Positions 1 through 10,392 of a stretch of 64,000 nucleotides of DNA are shown piece after piece; the stretch's first letter is position 1, and the number at the start of each line of letters is the position of its first letter. This DNA is from Metallyticus violacea (taxonomy: Eukaryota > Arthropoda > Insecta > Mantodea > Metallyticidae), in the NCBI GenBank assembly GCA_030762175.1, contig CM060841.1, positions 10,017,501 through 10,081,500 on the forward strand, in the 5' to 3' direction. Under the pieces are notes generated by a model. The model worked only from the letters and a program-made list of their open reading frames with translations, made no database searches and was not told where the DNA came from. The translations under genes and the position numbers were made by a program.

Positions 1-505
1 AAATTTGTTCTTTTTTGACTCACTTGCAAGTGCTTCAGATTTCCATTCCTTTAATATTTAACAGCAATTTGTTTGATTTATATCAAATTCAAGGACATAA
101 AACGCCTTCTGATGCTATCTGGTGTTATACTTGAGCTATTACGAACGGTTGTTATGGAAATATGTTAGCGTTTCTTTCTATCAACTACGTAGCTATAAAT
201 GTTATATGTTTTATATTGTACCGTCTTGCTCGCATTGTTGATTACATCAGTAGCCCCTTCTCCTCCTGAATAAATGCATGAGTGCATGTATGTATTCAAA
301 TTAAATATACAACTTTATGTGCGTTTCATAATACACAAAAAAGTACATTTCTTATTAATTGGTAAATAAGTTACACTTCCATTATATAATTATAATAATA
401 ACCTCATTATAGATTAATGTAAATATCCAGATCATAGAAGCCCTCCCACCAAGTAAGTAGTATAATTTAATACAAATATCATAATTATACCTACATTTTT
501 TAATT
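1..505. other. AT-rich stretch without a recognisable gene
   Basis: No supported ORF, tRNA or element terminus. It holds one short dispersed-repeat copy (291-373, listed separately). Confidence 0.5.
291..373 (+). repeat. Short unclassified dispersed repeat, copy 1
   Basis: The core around 320-340 (TTTCATAATACACAA) recurs with one nearby mismatch inside the DUF4817-type element at 23.7 kb, and more loosely near 5385. Upstream ATTCAAAT and downstream A/T-rich sequence also align. Family unknown; too short to say whether it is a SINE tail, a MITE end or something else. Confidence 0.35.
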
Positions 506-510
506 CAGTT

Positions 511-703
511 GCCTCGACCCCTCGCCCAGATTTTCAACCTTTTCACACCTGAGCTGTCGCAACTTCGACAGGATTTTGCTCTACCTGCTTCTCATATCCT
601 TACCCTGTGCTCGCAGAGAGGGCTCCGGTTTCATCGAGATAAGACATGTTTGATTGATTATTCTAAACAGTTGGTTGTTTTCTACGTTAGCCTAACCAAG
701 TGA
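511..703 (+). other. Possible host exon (unrecognised)
   Basis: A GC-richer island in AT-rich DNA is preceded by a pyrimidine-rich run ending in AATTCAG, like a 3' splice acceptor. It stays open for about 64 codons, containing for example FTPELSQLRQDF and ILTLCSQRGLRF. There is no ATG at the start and no clear GT donor at the far side, and I do not recognise the peptide. It could be an internal or terminal exon or chance. Confidence 0.13.
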
Positions 704-1218
704 CTGAATTAGTACAGAACATATTTAACTCGTTTTTTTTTTAAATAAAGCCAGTAATATTTACAATTCCTACTCCATTTCTCCACACAATCATCATATA
801 TTTTTACAAGCATTTCGTTATCGTAGCAGCAATCTTTTGCTGCCCTGTCTGTCCTTCACTGGCCTCCGAGATGCTTCTTGAGTTGGATATAAAGATGGAA
901 ATCACTAAGTGGATGACACAAAGTTTCCTATTTGAATTTTCTAAGCAAGTCTTGGCCTCTTTCGGATGGTTGTGAGTGAACGTTGTCTTGCAGTCAAAAG
1001 ACGAGCGTTTCGTTAGATGGTGGCTCTAAATTGCATCTGGACTTCAGAGTATCTTTCTGCATTCATTATATTCTGTAAGGCAATTATGTTCCAAAACACC
1101 GTCACTGCAAACCGACCTTCCTCTGTGTTATTCGTCGTGGAATCATGCACGCCAACATGCTCATATATCCATAAACAGATCAACTCAATATATTCGCAAC
1201 AGTTTGCGGTTTTGCTGT
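704..1218. other. No recognisable feature
   Basis: AT-rich; overlapping short ORFs on both strands around 1013-1290 have no family resemblance and run into a homopolymer. Confidence 0.5.
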
Positions 1219-1612
1219 GAAAAAAAAAAAAAAAAAAAAAACTTATCATTGCACCCAATTCACAATCGGTCACACTTTGTAGTCCTCTTCTCATTTGACG
1301 CAGGTCCCCGGGGTGAGCCGTGGCCTGCCGCGGGGACCTTTGCTTCCGCTACCTCCGTCTATCCTGCATTGATAGAGAGCGACATTGCAGAGGACATGTG
1401 ATCAGCATATCGGCGCCCCGCCGGTCGCCTATCACGCGGCTTTCGTGAAAGAACGCCACCTCTCCAGCAGACAGCTTCCCACGTGGCTGGGTGGAGCCCG
1501 TTCCAAACTCCCTAACTTACAAAAATTCCTAAGTAGGTAGGTACCGGAAATCGAACCCGGGCCTCCCGGCCAGAAGTTAGCAACCTTAAGCACTAGACCA
1601 AGGAAGTAGTGT
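1219..1612 (-). mobile_element. tRNA-derived SINE, family C (single copy)
   Basis: Read on the minus strand the element starts near 1612 with a tRNA-like head: an A-box-like stretch (TGGTCTAGTGCTTAAGG) and a B box (GGGTTCGATTTCC) about 40 bases on. A GC-rich body follows (about 1300-1500). In that orientation it ends in a run of about 22 T, seen as A at 1219-1241. No second full copy is in the window. A short stretch at 23.05-23.09 kb shares the motif GGCCTGCCG, probably by a distant relation. Confidence 0.6.
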
Positions 1613-1630
1613 CGCATTTTGTAGTGGCAC

Positions 1631-1819
1631 CAACCGCTACAAATGGCCGAGATCGTTAAGGCGCGGACTCGTGAGCGGAAGGTCTGGGGTTCGAATCCCT
1701 CCAGGACCGTCCTCCCTGACTGACATTTTCTACAGGTTTTCCTCAGACCCCATAAATAGTAAATGCTGGGAAAGTACCCTAAACTTAGGCCTAGAACATT
1801 TCATTCCTTTAAAAAAAAA
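1631..1819 (+). mobile_element. SINE B copy 1 (tRNA-derived)
   Basis: The tRNA Ser/Leu-like head has an A box (TGGCCGAGATCGTTAAGGCG) and B box (GGGTTCGAATCCC). The family body with TTTTCCTCAGACC and AAACTTAGGCCT follows, and the copy ends in a poly(A) tail. An 8-bp TSD, AGTGGCAC, lies at 1623-1630 and 1820-1827. The copy stops before the 3' body (GCCTCAGTAG...) seen in longer members, so it ends early at an internal A-rich site. Confidence 0.85.
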
Positions 1820-1827
1820 AGTGGCAC

Positions 1828-4010
1828 TACACAAAATATGTGAAACTATTTCAGAGCTGCCAACACACGTAATGAAATGTTTTATTTCAAAGTTTTGCCG
1901 CTGCTTCTTGTATAAAACAAAGAAACTTACTCAATGAATGATTTAATAATATTAAATTGTTACCATTCCCAGGTCTTCGTGCAGTTAGATTGAGCAAAGA
2001 CCTCCAAGGGCATCGCTGTCATTGTTACGGCTGTATTGTGAACCCTGATTTAGTAACTGTAATGCTTTTTTTTTATCATTGTTACTTTACCTTTATTACA
2101 CACATTATTGTGACTTATAACGTTAGTGCTCTGTATAAACAACCTGGCATTTACTATAACTTTCGTTTTCGGAGAGAACATTGCAAACATTATAAAAAAT
2201 GTATAATTTGTGTTTGACTCTTCGTTGTTCCCCTACACTGTTCCGTTTTCTGCGGCTTTATAAAGGTTATCTCTCCTCCTACTCTACACCAATCCAGCCT
2301 TTGTCTGTACTCATTCTTCGTTCCATTTCTGAATACGTGCGTGTTTAGAACGATTTGCTTGTTTGCCATCAACTCTCCTGTGTTAACGGGAATGCTGCTG
2401 TTGAGAGCAGAATGAAAGGGCCGAACTAATCGTACACCTATCAATGGAAGGACAATATCGGATATTGCACACTTTATAGCATCTTTCTCCGGATACAGCC
2501 TGCTCTATGTACTGATATTGATTCCGCCATTGTCCACACGGAGCTTTCTCTACCTAGTGCTTTCCGGTATACAGCGATAACGCGTTGTCAGATTCCGATC
2601 TCTCCGGAATCTGTAATGCACTTCCCGATTGGAAGCTATTTGACCCAGAAATTATTGTACAGCTTCTGTGTTGCTCACTACCTTATAGGCAGGAAGGTAT
2701 TACTCACTCGTCAACAACACTGGTCATTTTTATCATACAAAATCTACCTAAACAGGATATCAACGTAACTCAGGAACTGGCTAGCAATAATTGCGTTAGA
2801 GTAAGGGTTTGAGATGGAAGATGGACTAATTGCGTTACAATAATTGCAATTCAAAATTTTGTTTCGAAAATCCCTTTTTTACTGCAAGTGGTTCCTTGAA
2901 CCTTTGGGCGTCTATAGAGAGTCAACATTTACATGCCCCCCCCCCTCTTTGGGCTCTACAGCCATTTAAATCACACTGTTTCCCAGCATACTTTTTTATA
3001 AAACAGTGTTTTTTCTAAAAAAAAAAAAACTACATTTTTACACATTTAAAATGCCCTATGGTAACAGTTTTTGTTTAAATTCAATTAACATTTTCCGCAA
3101 TATTCATTTTAATATTCTATCGGACAAAATACATGCAAACACCAATCATAATTTTAAAAAAATCTATGAAAAATTATTAATTTTAAAGATTAAATTTTCT
3201 TATAGATTTAAAAAATTATCACAGTTCATTCATCAATTTTATTTAAAATATGCTATTATGAAATTTTTGTATGTCAATCAAAGCTCCAATTGCAAAAATG
3301 TCAACCAATTTTCTAGACTCATGAGCCGCGTGGAACATTTTGATTATTCGATATAGTTAAGTAATAAAATTTATGAAATAAGTTATAGCTCGTCAAATAT
3401 TTATCCAATTTGAATGAAATTTTGTATACATATTAACTTTATAGAAATGCAATCTCAACAAAATTTTCAGAAAATTTCCATTAAAAATGTGGAATTTTGA
3501 AAATTTACTTCCATTGTCTCTTAACACATCAGTTGCTTTCTGCAAGACACCTTCAATAAACGGATACCGTTGAAGAGTAGAAAACATACAATAAGATTTT
3601 ATTATAAAGTAAAAGTTTCATATCACTTCTTCTTTCTCAAATATTTATATTTAAATGGAAAAGCATAATCTTGTTTAACAATACAAAGAACGATTGCAGA
3701 AGCATTTAAATTTTATTCCGCTATTTTAAAGAAGTAGCTAAAAAATAAAAAATGTACACCTCCAAATTTACCTAACGTTCTAAAATGCAAAGTGAGCTAA
3801 AGAAAAGCAATAAGAAAGAAAAGAAAACACTACAACAATCAAAATACCATTGCGTATAAAAGTTTCAAAACTAAGAAGAAAATTAAATTAAACTGAGCCT
3901 AATAGCTTTAATTACGACCATTTGTTGATAAGGAAGTGGTTAGTATTATTTAAAATCATCATAATGCAATCTATCTTAAATAATCGCGTACTCTTTCAAA
4001 TACTTCTGAT
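1828..4010. other. AT-rich DNA without recognised features
   Basis: ORFs here are short, have no known motif and lie in AT-rich sequence; one of 116 codons (3006-3356) starts in a poly(A) run and is low complexity. A C-run sits near 2937-2945 and a poly(A) run near 3018. Confidence 0.5.
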
Positions 4011-4014
4011 TTAA

Positions 4015-4600
4015 AAACGAGCCTCTGAAGTGTTTATACATAAAGACTTAAAATGTTCCCAAAACCAAAAAGCTAAGGGATTGTCCGGCCAAATTATTAA
4101 ACCTCTATGAATGCATTACGCAATAAATGTTAGGAGTTCTCGGATGTTGCGAGAGAAATGAGGGGTGCCTCGTCATGCAAAAACCACATTAACTAGGAAA
4201 TGATTATAAAAGCCTCAATTAATCTATTTGGCACAATTTACAACAATTCCTGCACATATGCTAATTGTAAATCAGTACCATCAACTGCGTGAGAAATGTT
4301 ATCAGGGTAGGCATGTTTATTTTGAAATCCCTTTTTTCGTGAAACCCGCATCATCTATGAAGAAAAATTTAGTTATATTCAAAACTCCAGCCTGGCGTAG
4401 AAAGTTTCACACCCTAGTGGTTTACGATTAGCGTTTAAACATTTAGGGTTTCATCCGGCAGATTAATTTCTCATGCCGTAATAATGATGTAGCAAATTAT
4501 GAAACATGTGTTCATGAAAAATTTTAAAAGTCCTTAAGATAAGTTTGATACTAGTTAGTCGATCATTCAAAATTGTATTCTGCATACCATCGATATTTTC
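4015..4600 (-). pseudogene. Decayed DUF4817-type Tc1/mariner transposase
   Basis: On the minus strand, broken reading frames give pieces that line up in order with the catalytic region of the DUF4817-associated insect transposases. They are a DDAGFTKKGIS-like segment (about 4340-4390), a GTPHFSRNIREL-like segment (about 4140-4180) and then a segment resembling the usual WIGR-GP-PRSPDL-P-DF-LWG block but badly eroded (about 4050-4110). At least three frame changes or stops separate them. No terminal inverted repeats could be placed. The family assignment rests on residue patterns remembered for the family, not on a search. Confidence 0.4.
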
Positions 4601-5635
4601 TGGAGAAGTTACAGGTGTTCTAATTAGGGTGTTTGACTTCGTTTGTTTTTTAATTTAGCAACCTTGTTTTGATTAAAATATTCACAATATTCTCATGAAT
4701 TGCTTTTTAGGCAAATTGTTTTAAAATAGATACTTACACGATCGATACAAAATGTATCCAAATCGAATTTATCTCACATTATTTAAAAAATGCACAATGC
4801 AGATTGAGTGTACTTTTGTTCACTACAAAGGTTGTAGACAACATTTCTCATTCCGTTACACAATCAGCAGGGAAACGGAGAATCAAGAAATGAGCATTTA
4901 TCACCGCAATTTTTGGATTTCAATAAAAGTTAGAACATTTGCAGGGGAGTGTTGGTGAATGCGAGATACTCACACAGGGAATATTTCTAGAGCAGACCCA
5001 ACAAAGGAGGTTAATGGTTATAATGAAGAGGAGGGAGTTGGAGAAGGGGGTGTGAGTAAATAGATGGGATCTCAAGCGTAAGGGTTTATGTATTTGTATA
5101 TAAAATTATTAATATAAAACTTAAATATGTCGAAACACAGTCACTATTAGTATGGAGGAAATCTGTTTACTTACAGGGGACGTGCGATTCCTAGTAAGAA
5201 TGGAGGGACATTTCTTCTCATGCAGGCGACTGAGCGTGTTCAGGGACATTTACCAAGTCAATTGTTTCAGTAGCATTTCTTTAGGAAGTGCATGTTAAAC
5301 TTCATACTGTATACTTATGTATTATTGAGTGTGCCGAGAGTTAAATTCTACGCTAGAACAAAGAACATTTATTTATGAATGTTATAATATACAAAAAAGT
5401 ATACAACAGAGCTTCGCTCAAATTTCCAGGCCTAACACCTCCATCGGTAAATGCAATTTTTCAGATTAGTGAACAAAGTTGGAACCCAAAGCATTTTCAT
5501 TAACAAGAAGCAGAAACTAAAACATGATTAGATACTTCTCCTCGAAAGTTCTAACACGATTAGCCCAGCAAGTTGGTGTATTTATCGGCAGAGCGTATAA
5601 AGCCACTCAGCTGTTGCATCTATCCATACTGCTTG
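4601..5635. other. No recognisable gene
   Basis: AT-rich. A weak third match to the short repeat at 291-373 lies near 5366-5406 (ATAATATACAAAAAAGTAT). Confidence 0.45.
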
Positions 5636-5683
5636 TGGTGTCTCAGTAGTAAAAACAGGAGTTAAGCACCATTAAAAGCTATT
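5636..5683 (+). mobile_element. SINE B 3'-end fragment
   Basis: Matches only the terminal part of SINE B: GTCTCAGTAGTAAAAAC, then GGAGTTAAGCACCATT. No head and no clear TSD, so it is an old 5'-truncated or eroded copy. Confidence 0.6.
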
Positions 5684-5689
5684 CCTGAT

Positions 5690-7595
5690 AAAAGTACTGC
5701 TCTATATAAAATAAAACCGCTGAAACGTTGAAACAAAATATCCGGGAAACAGTTTACAATGTAGGGAGGGTAAATTACGGCGAGTGTCTTAAAATACTCT
5801 CAAAAGGATTCAGGTATGGCTCACAGCGGAGAGCACTACTATCATGATGAATGTACAATATTAATTACGGTATATTATTAATAACTTAACATAAAAAATC
5901 AAAGGATGCGCGTATGAGTTTTCCGACTGCGTGACGTGATTTCCCTTGGCAGATAGTGGGGCTGTTAAGCAGTCACTTCCCGTCGGCAAAATCTATTTCC
6001 GATTGCGCAGCAGAATAATTCCTCTCGTTTATTGCTCAAATATGAAGATGAAGGAATGCTTCATTACGACATTTTTAATAGGCATATCTATAAGCCAAAA
6101 GGTGATATCGCAACAAAATGCAGCTTTAAGCGCATATATGTTGTATAAACCGCTGCGCTCTGTGGTGTTTCGCTGATTTTTTTTATTAAGTCCCGTTCAA
6201 TCCCAGTTGGGGTTCGCTCCTATTGCAATCCAGAAGCAAATGATATATAGAGATTTCCCAACTGGAGTCCACAAAGGCTTCCTCCACCCTCCCTTACATT
6301 ACAACCCCTTCTGTGAAGTGTGGGGGGGAGGGCAGTCTGTTGGAGGGCTGCTACCAAACTAACGCACATTTCAATATCAACTCTGTTTCTGTCTCCCTCT
6401 TTGCCCTTTTCTCCTCTTGCTGTATAACAGACCAGTAGTAGAATAAATTGCAGAGGTCGCTCCAATATTTGTGCAAGTGCCAGAATAACAAGCAATTATG
6501 TAGAGAAAAGTCGAAAGAGGGAAAGGGAAGCTTACCTTCTGCTTGTTCCCACACTTGTCAGATTTGCGTTTCAATTCTGATTACTGGGGGCTGTAGTATG
6601 CTGAAAGTGACGCCCCAGTGCGCTTAAAATGAGGCAAAAATACATTGACCTATTGATTAGCAAGTCATTTCTTTCCGGTACCTCATCGCTCATGAACTTC
6701 ACTTCAACTTTCTCCAACTCCAAGGCAGGAAAAACAATACCACCCTCCCCTGCCGCACCTTTGTAATGTCAGCCGTTCAGTGCAGGAACGGAACAAAGTG
6801 TTTCGTTTGTTGCTGATTTCCCATGATATCTGATTCCGGAAGTAGCATATAAAATTGCAAACGTATACATAAAACGTCTTGGAAGGAGAAAACATCAGAC
6901 ATGCATTGCATTTAGTACAAAAAGTTGAAATGTTCTTGTATAATTTATTTGTGGAAATTGTACGTTTGAATATCAATCATAGTAGATAGGAACTAGCGAC
7001 CTCTGTCCTGAGCTACTCGCTGCAGTTCATTGACAGTCCTGATATCTGCCTAAACCGATTGTTGCAATATGAACAAAATACATTGTATGAAAGACAGCGT
7101 GGCGGGGACTGCATCGGCCGATAATCCATCGCTCACGGCCAGTCGGGCTATGTTAAAGTCTGGGCGCGGGAATCGATACAAGAATAGATAGTAGAAACGT
7201 AGAATGACACTGTAAAATTATAAAAGGTAAGTACTTACTCTTTCACTCAAGAGATGCTAAAAATGTCTGCCATTTGTTTATAGTTCATTGTCTTTCTTAA
7301 TTCACTTTAACAAGTTACTTTGATCTCTTGTCGGATGTTAACCTTTAGTTCGTTTAAAATGAATACTAACTAATCTATGAAACCCATTAGGGTCACCTAG
7401 GAATTTCTTTTCAAGTTTTGACAGGATAAACGAACTCCATGCGAACATGCAATCATAAATAAACATTCCTTCATTCTGCAGAAAGGAACTAACAACATAT
7501 ATAGACACTAATCGGAAATTGATAATATTCAACAATTAATTTTATTTGTAGGAAGACTTTATCTGCAGTATCATCTAAAGCTGTTCGTGGTTTGC
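5690..7595. other. No recognised gene or element
   Basis: A GC-richer patch at about 6220-6600 and another at 7010-7180 hold overlapping short ORFs that I do not recognise. No tRNA-like head, transposon end or splice-flanked frame is evident. Confidence 0.45.
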
Positions 7596-7597
7596 TA

Positions 7598-7668
7598 CGA
7601 GGGTAGGTTCATAAATTTCTAGCCTAACCGTTTTATAGGTATGATAAAGATAAAAACTATTTCCTTCC
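7598..7668 (-). mobile_element. Mariner family 1, terminal fragment
   Basis: Immediately after a TA, 70 bp match the 3' terminal region of the complete mariners at 28.5 and 15.75 kb: the inverted repeat (CGAGGGTAGGTTCATAAATT), then CTAGCCTAACCGTTTTATAGG and AATAAAGACAAAAACT-like sequence. Similarity stops abruptly, so the copy lost the rest of the element. Confidence 0.75.
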
Positions 7669-7669
7669 T

Positions 7670-8118
7670 CGAAATGAACCAGGAAATGAAACAATGGGTG
7701 GTGGAACTTTGAATTTCAGTCAAATAGAATTTTAACAATGCTGTATGTCGGTTAGTTTGAATGTCTACTAGCCTCTTTCCCTCTCTTTATTTGTGTTGAA
7801 AAGTTTGAAGTGGTAGGTCGTTATCCCGTGCAGTTAAATATGCCAAAATATAAAAGTTCAAAAGCTATGCTGATTAACACTTCCTTTATGATGGAAAAAT
7901 AACATCCTGCGAGATTTAAGTATGTAATAATAGATTAAACATATTATAATGAACTGAAATTCTTTTAAAGGTAACTACACTTTAAACTTTTAAATTTCGA
8001 TAGTTAAACATTTGCTGGTCATTAAGATTTGGTTTGTTCGAACCAAGTAATCGCACTTTGTGTTAGAAATACGGCAATACAAAATTTAGGATTTTAATTC
8101 AGTTAACTTCTACACGTT
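7670..8118. other. No recognisable feature
   Basis: AT-rich; nothing supported. Confidence 0.5.
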
Positions 8119-8246
8119 TGGTCTCGGTGGTGTAGAAAGATGGATATAAACACGGATATGGTGCGGGCGATAATTTCTACCTTAATGTGGACCCGGCTGC
8201 ACATATGCAACTGTTATCAGCCGCTGATTTCACTCGCCACGTCAGT
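8119..8246 (+). repeat. 128-bp dispersed direct repeat, copy 1
   Basis: Matches 10265-10392 at a constant offset of 2146 bp, with about eight substitutions and no indels. It begins TGGTCTCGGTGGTGTAGAA and ends CTCGCCACGTCAG. Beyond that the two sites diverge sharply. It is moderately GC-rich and directly abuts the hAT remnant downstream. Confidence 0.85.
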
Positions 8247-8279
8247 ACTTCCCTCTGGGACAGCCTACAAAACATCATT

Positions 8280-8661
8280 TGCATTAACACCTGCAAGTAT
8301 TGAACACTTAAAACGTAAAAATCAATATCATTTTAGTCAAAAAGCAATAGTGAAGGATGCCCATGAGAAAATATGTCGTCATTTGAGTGAAACGAAAAAA
8401 AATAAGTTGAAAGTAACAGGGACAATTTACTAAATAAGAATGCAGGATTTTTCATTGTTGGAGAAAGTAGCAAGAGGCACACTGGAGGACAATGTAAATG
8501 TTCCAGTAGATATTGATGCTTCTATCATAGCTGACTTAGAAGTTGTTCCTCTGATATTTGTTCCAGTAGACAGAAGTTTTTCTACTTTCAAAATGATTCT
8601 CACTGACAAAAGGCAAAGATTAACTGTGGAGAATTTAGAGAAAAAAATTCTGATGATGTAA
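8280..8661 (+). pseudogene. hAT-family transposase remnant (C-terminal dimerisation region)
   Basis: Two consecutive frames, 8140-8433 and 8440-8661, end in a peptide with PVDRSFSTFKMILTDKRQRL and then VENLEKKI. This matches the hATC dimerisation pattern (VERSFS-x-K-x-LTD-R-RL-ENLE). The preceding frame (ASIEHLKRKNQYHF..., CRHLSETKKN) is separated by one stop (TAA at 8431) and a shift. Everything N-terminal (BED finger, RNase H core) is absent. The remnant is too short to act and lacks terminal repeats that I can place. Confidence 0.7.
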
Positions 8662-8664
8662 TGT

Positions 8665-9735
8665 GCAGAAAGTTATGACAGAGAATGAGCATGAAATTGA
8701 ATTTCAAAAACTTAAAAAGTGCATTAATATTTTTCAGTATATCAACTTGGTGTTTGTATAATACAGTTATTAGCCTCCATTTCTTAAATATACTTTTTGC
8801 AAATTCCAAAGAAAAATAGGGGCAGTCGGGCTATTAGGAGTGGAGGTTAAAGCAAAATTTAAAAATCGCTTTACCAACCGAAAGTTTTTTTTTTAAAGAC
8901 ATTCTGTATATACCATTTCAATAAAATAAGAATAATAGTTTCTGAAAAATTATGGAACTATATTTGTATGTAAGATGCCTTGTCATAACCTTATGAAAGT
9001 TTTACGAAAATAAAATGTAAATTAAATTTCAAACACAATGAAAAAGGATGAAACTTTTGATTGTTTATTGCTGATTGTGTACATTTGTGAATACATTGTA
9101 AGTTTTTTTAAATAGTAACATATTTTCATTTTATTGAAACATATGAACATTTTCTTTAATAAACAATGTAACTCGAAACTTTCTGTTGTTTTTCTCTATT
9201 TTAGTGAATGTAGAGATGATATCAAAGGCTCAGTTCATAAACATGGTTACATTTAAAATTGTTTTAAATACCCTCGTAGTATAGCTTTGTCTATCAGTGT
9301 TCATATACTTCATTAAATTAATAGTATAACATTCATTTTTGTGGTACAATCTCAATAATAATAACAATAATTATAAAGAATGTTGTTTCTCATTTGTAAT
9401 ACTGCAAGCATTTCAATTTTGTTCACCTAATACAACACAGCAGTGCCATAAATGACTTAATTAATTATTGTCATAATGTGGGTGTTGTCTTTTTCTGAAA
9501 GTTATTCTACTAGGTGAGGAATTCTCTAGTTTAAGCAGCTCCTGCGTGAGGAAATTTGTGTATTTTAGTGTATAATTTATAAATTTCATTGAAATAAATA
9601 TATTTGAAGTCATATGTGCCTACTGAAAAAGCACGTCATTTATTACATTTTGAGCTTATTTTAGGCAACTAAAAGTGCAATGTTTAGTGCCCAAAAATCC
9701 GATGTCTAATTATCACATAGACCTTACGGTTACAC
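8665..9735. other. No recognisable feature
   Basis: Strongly AT-rich. A T-run at 8885-8893 and several ATTT-rich stretches; no gene. Confidence 0.5.
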
Positions 9736-10160
9736 ATGTTCTTGACTCCACTCAGTCTAAACCGTCTGTTGATTAACGGCGCTTGCTTAACATCAGATAG
9801 GGTTCTCTCTGATCAAAGAAAGTGGTCATACAGCACATTGTTTTTCGATGTTGCAGTTCTACATGTTTCCGACTTCATTGCTGCCCTCATACAAATGACG
9901 TGTATATGTTTGAAACAACCATCGTTTTCTGCGAACATGCATGTCTCCCCATTGCGGTTACCGTGTAATTTAAATTTAATTTTACCTTTTGATTCACTTC
10001 GTGCGTATCTATTGCAACAAAGCAGAATATCCACAACTTGCGCCTGAAAAAAATCCGCAACAAAAGGAGAAAATGCGAAACAAATGTTGCTTAGTATATT
10101 TCCCGACACGCGGTTGGTATGCCGTGTGCTAACAGAATCTCCCGGAGTTTGAAAGTGCAT
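9736..10160. other. Overlapping unrecognised ORFs on both strands
   Basis: An ATG frame of 103 codons on plus (9736-10047) overlaps one of 115 codons on minus (9813-10160). Base composition is nearer to coding than the surroundings. The minus-strand peptide contains FADFFQAQVVDILLCC-like hydrophobic sequence but no motif I know. Proximity to the 128-bp repeat at 10265 suggests an uncharacterised mobile element rather than a host gene. Confidence 0.2.
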
Positions 10161-10264
10161 ACCGGATAAAAATGGAGCCCGTTTTATCCAAAATGAATTT
10201 CAAGAGCAACCTGGGTGTCAGTGATTGATGTCGGCATCATGGCTTTGTTTGAAACAAGGATGAA

Positions 10265-10392
10265 TGGTCTCGGTGGTGTAGAAAGATGGACATAAACACG
10301 GATATAGAGCGGGCGATAATTTCTACCTTAATGTGAACTCGGCTGCACATACGCAACTGTTATCAGCCGCTGATCTCACTCGCCACGTCAGC
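10265..10392 (+). repeat. 128-bp dispersed direct repeat, copy 2
   Basis: Second copy of the unit at 8119-8246, about 94% identical by eye. After the shared end the sequence runs into a GC-richer patch (CACTGCCAGGGGAGCTGG...) to about 10560 that is absent from copy 1. Confidence 0.85.

Noticed and set aside
1555..1700. Possible functional tRNA genes from A/B-box pairs
   Set aside because: All good A/B-box pairs belong to SINE heads with SINE bodies attached, and the stems do not form a full cloverleaf.
9736..10160. Pair of overlapping ORFs as a host gene
   Set aside because: No motif, no splice context, and they overlap on opposite strands beside a dispersed repeat.
8119..10392. LTR retrotransposon bounded by the 128-bp direct repeats
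   Set aside because: No TG...CA ends, primer-binding site, polypurine tract or gag/pol coding inside.
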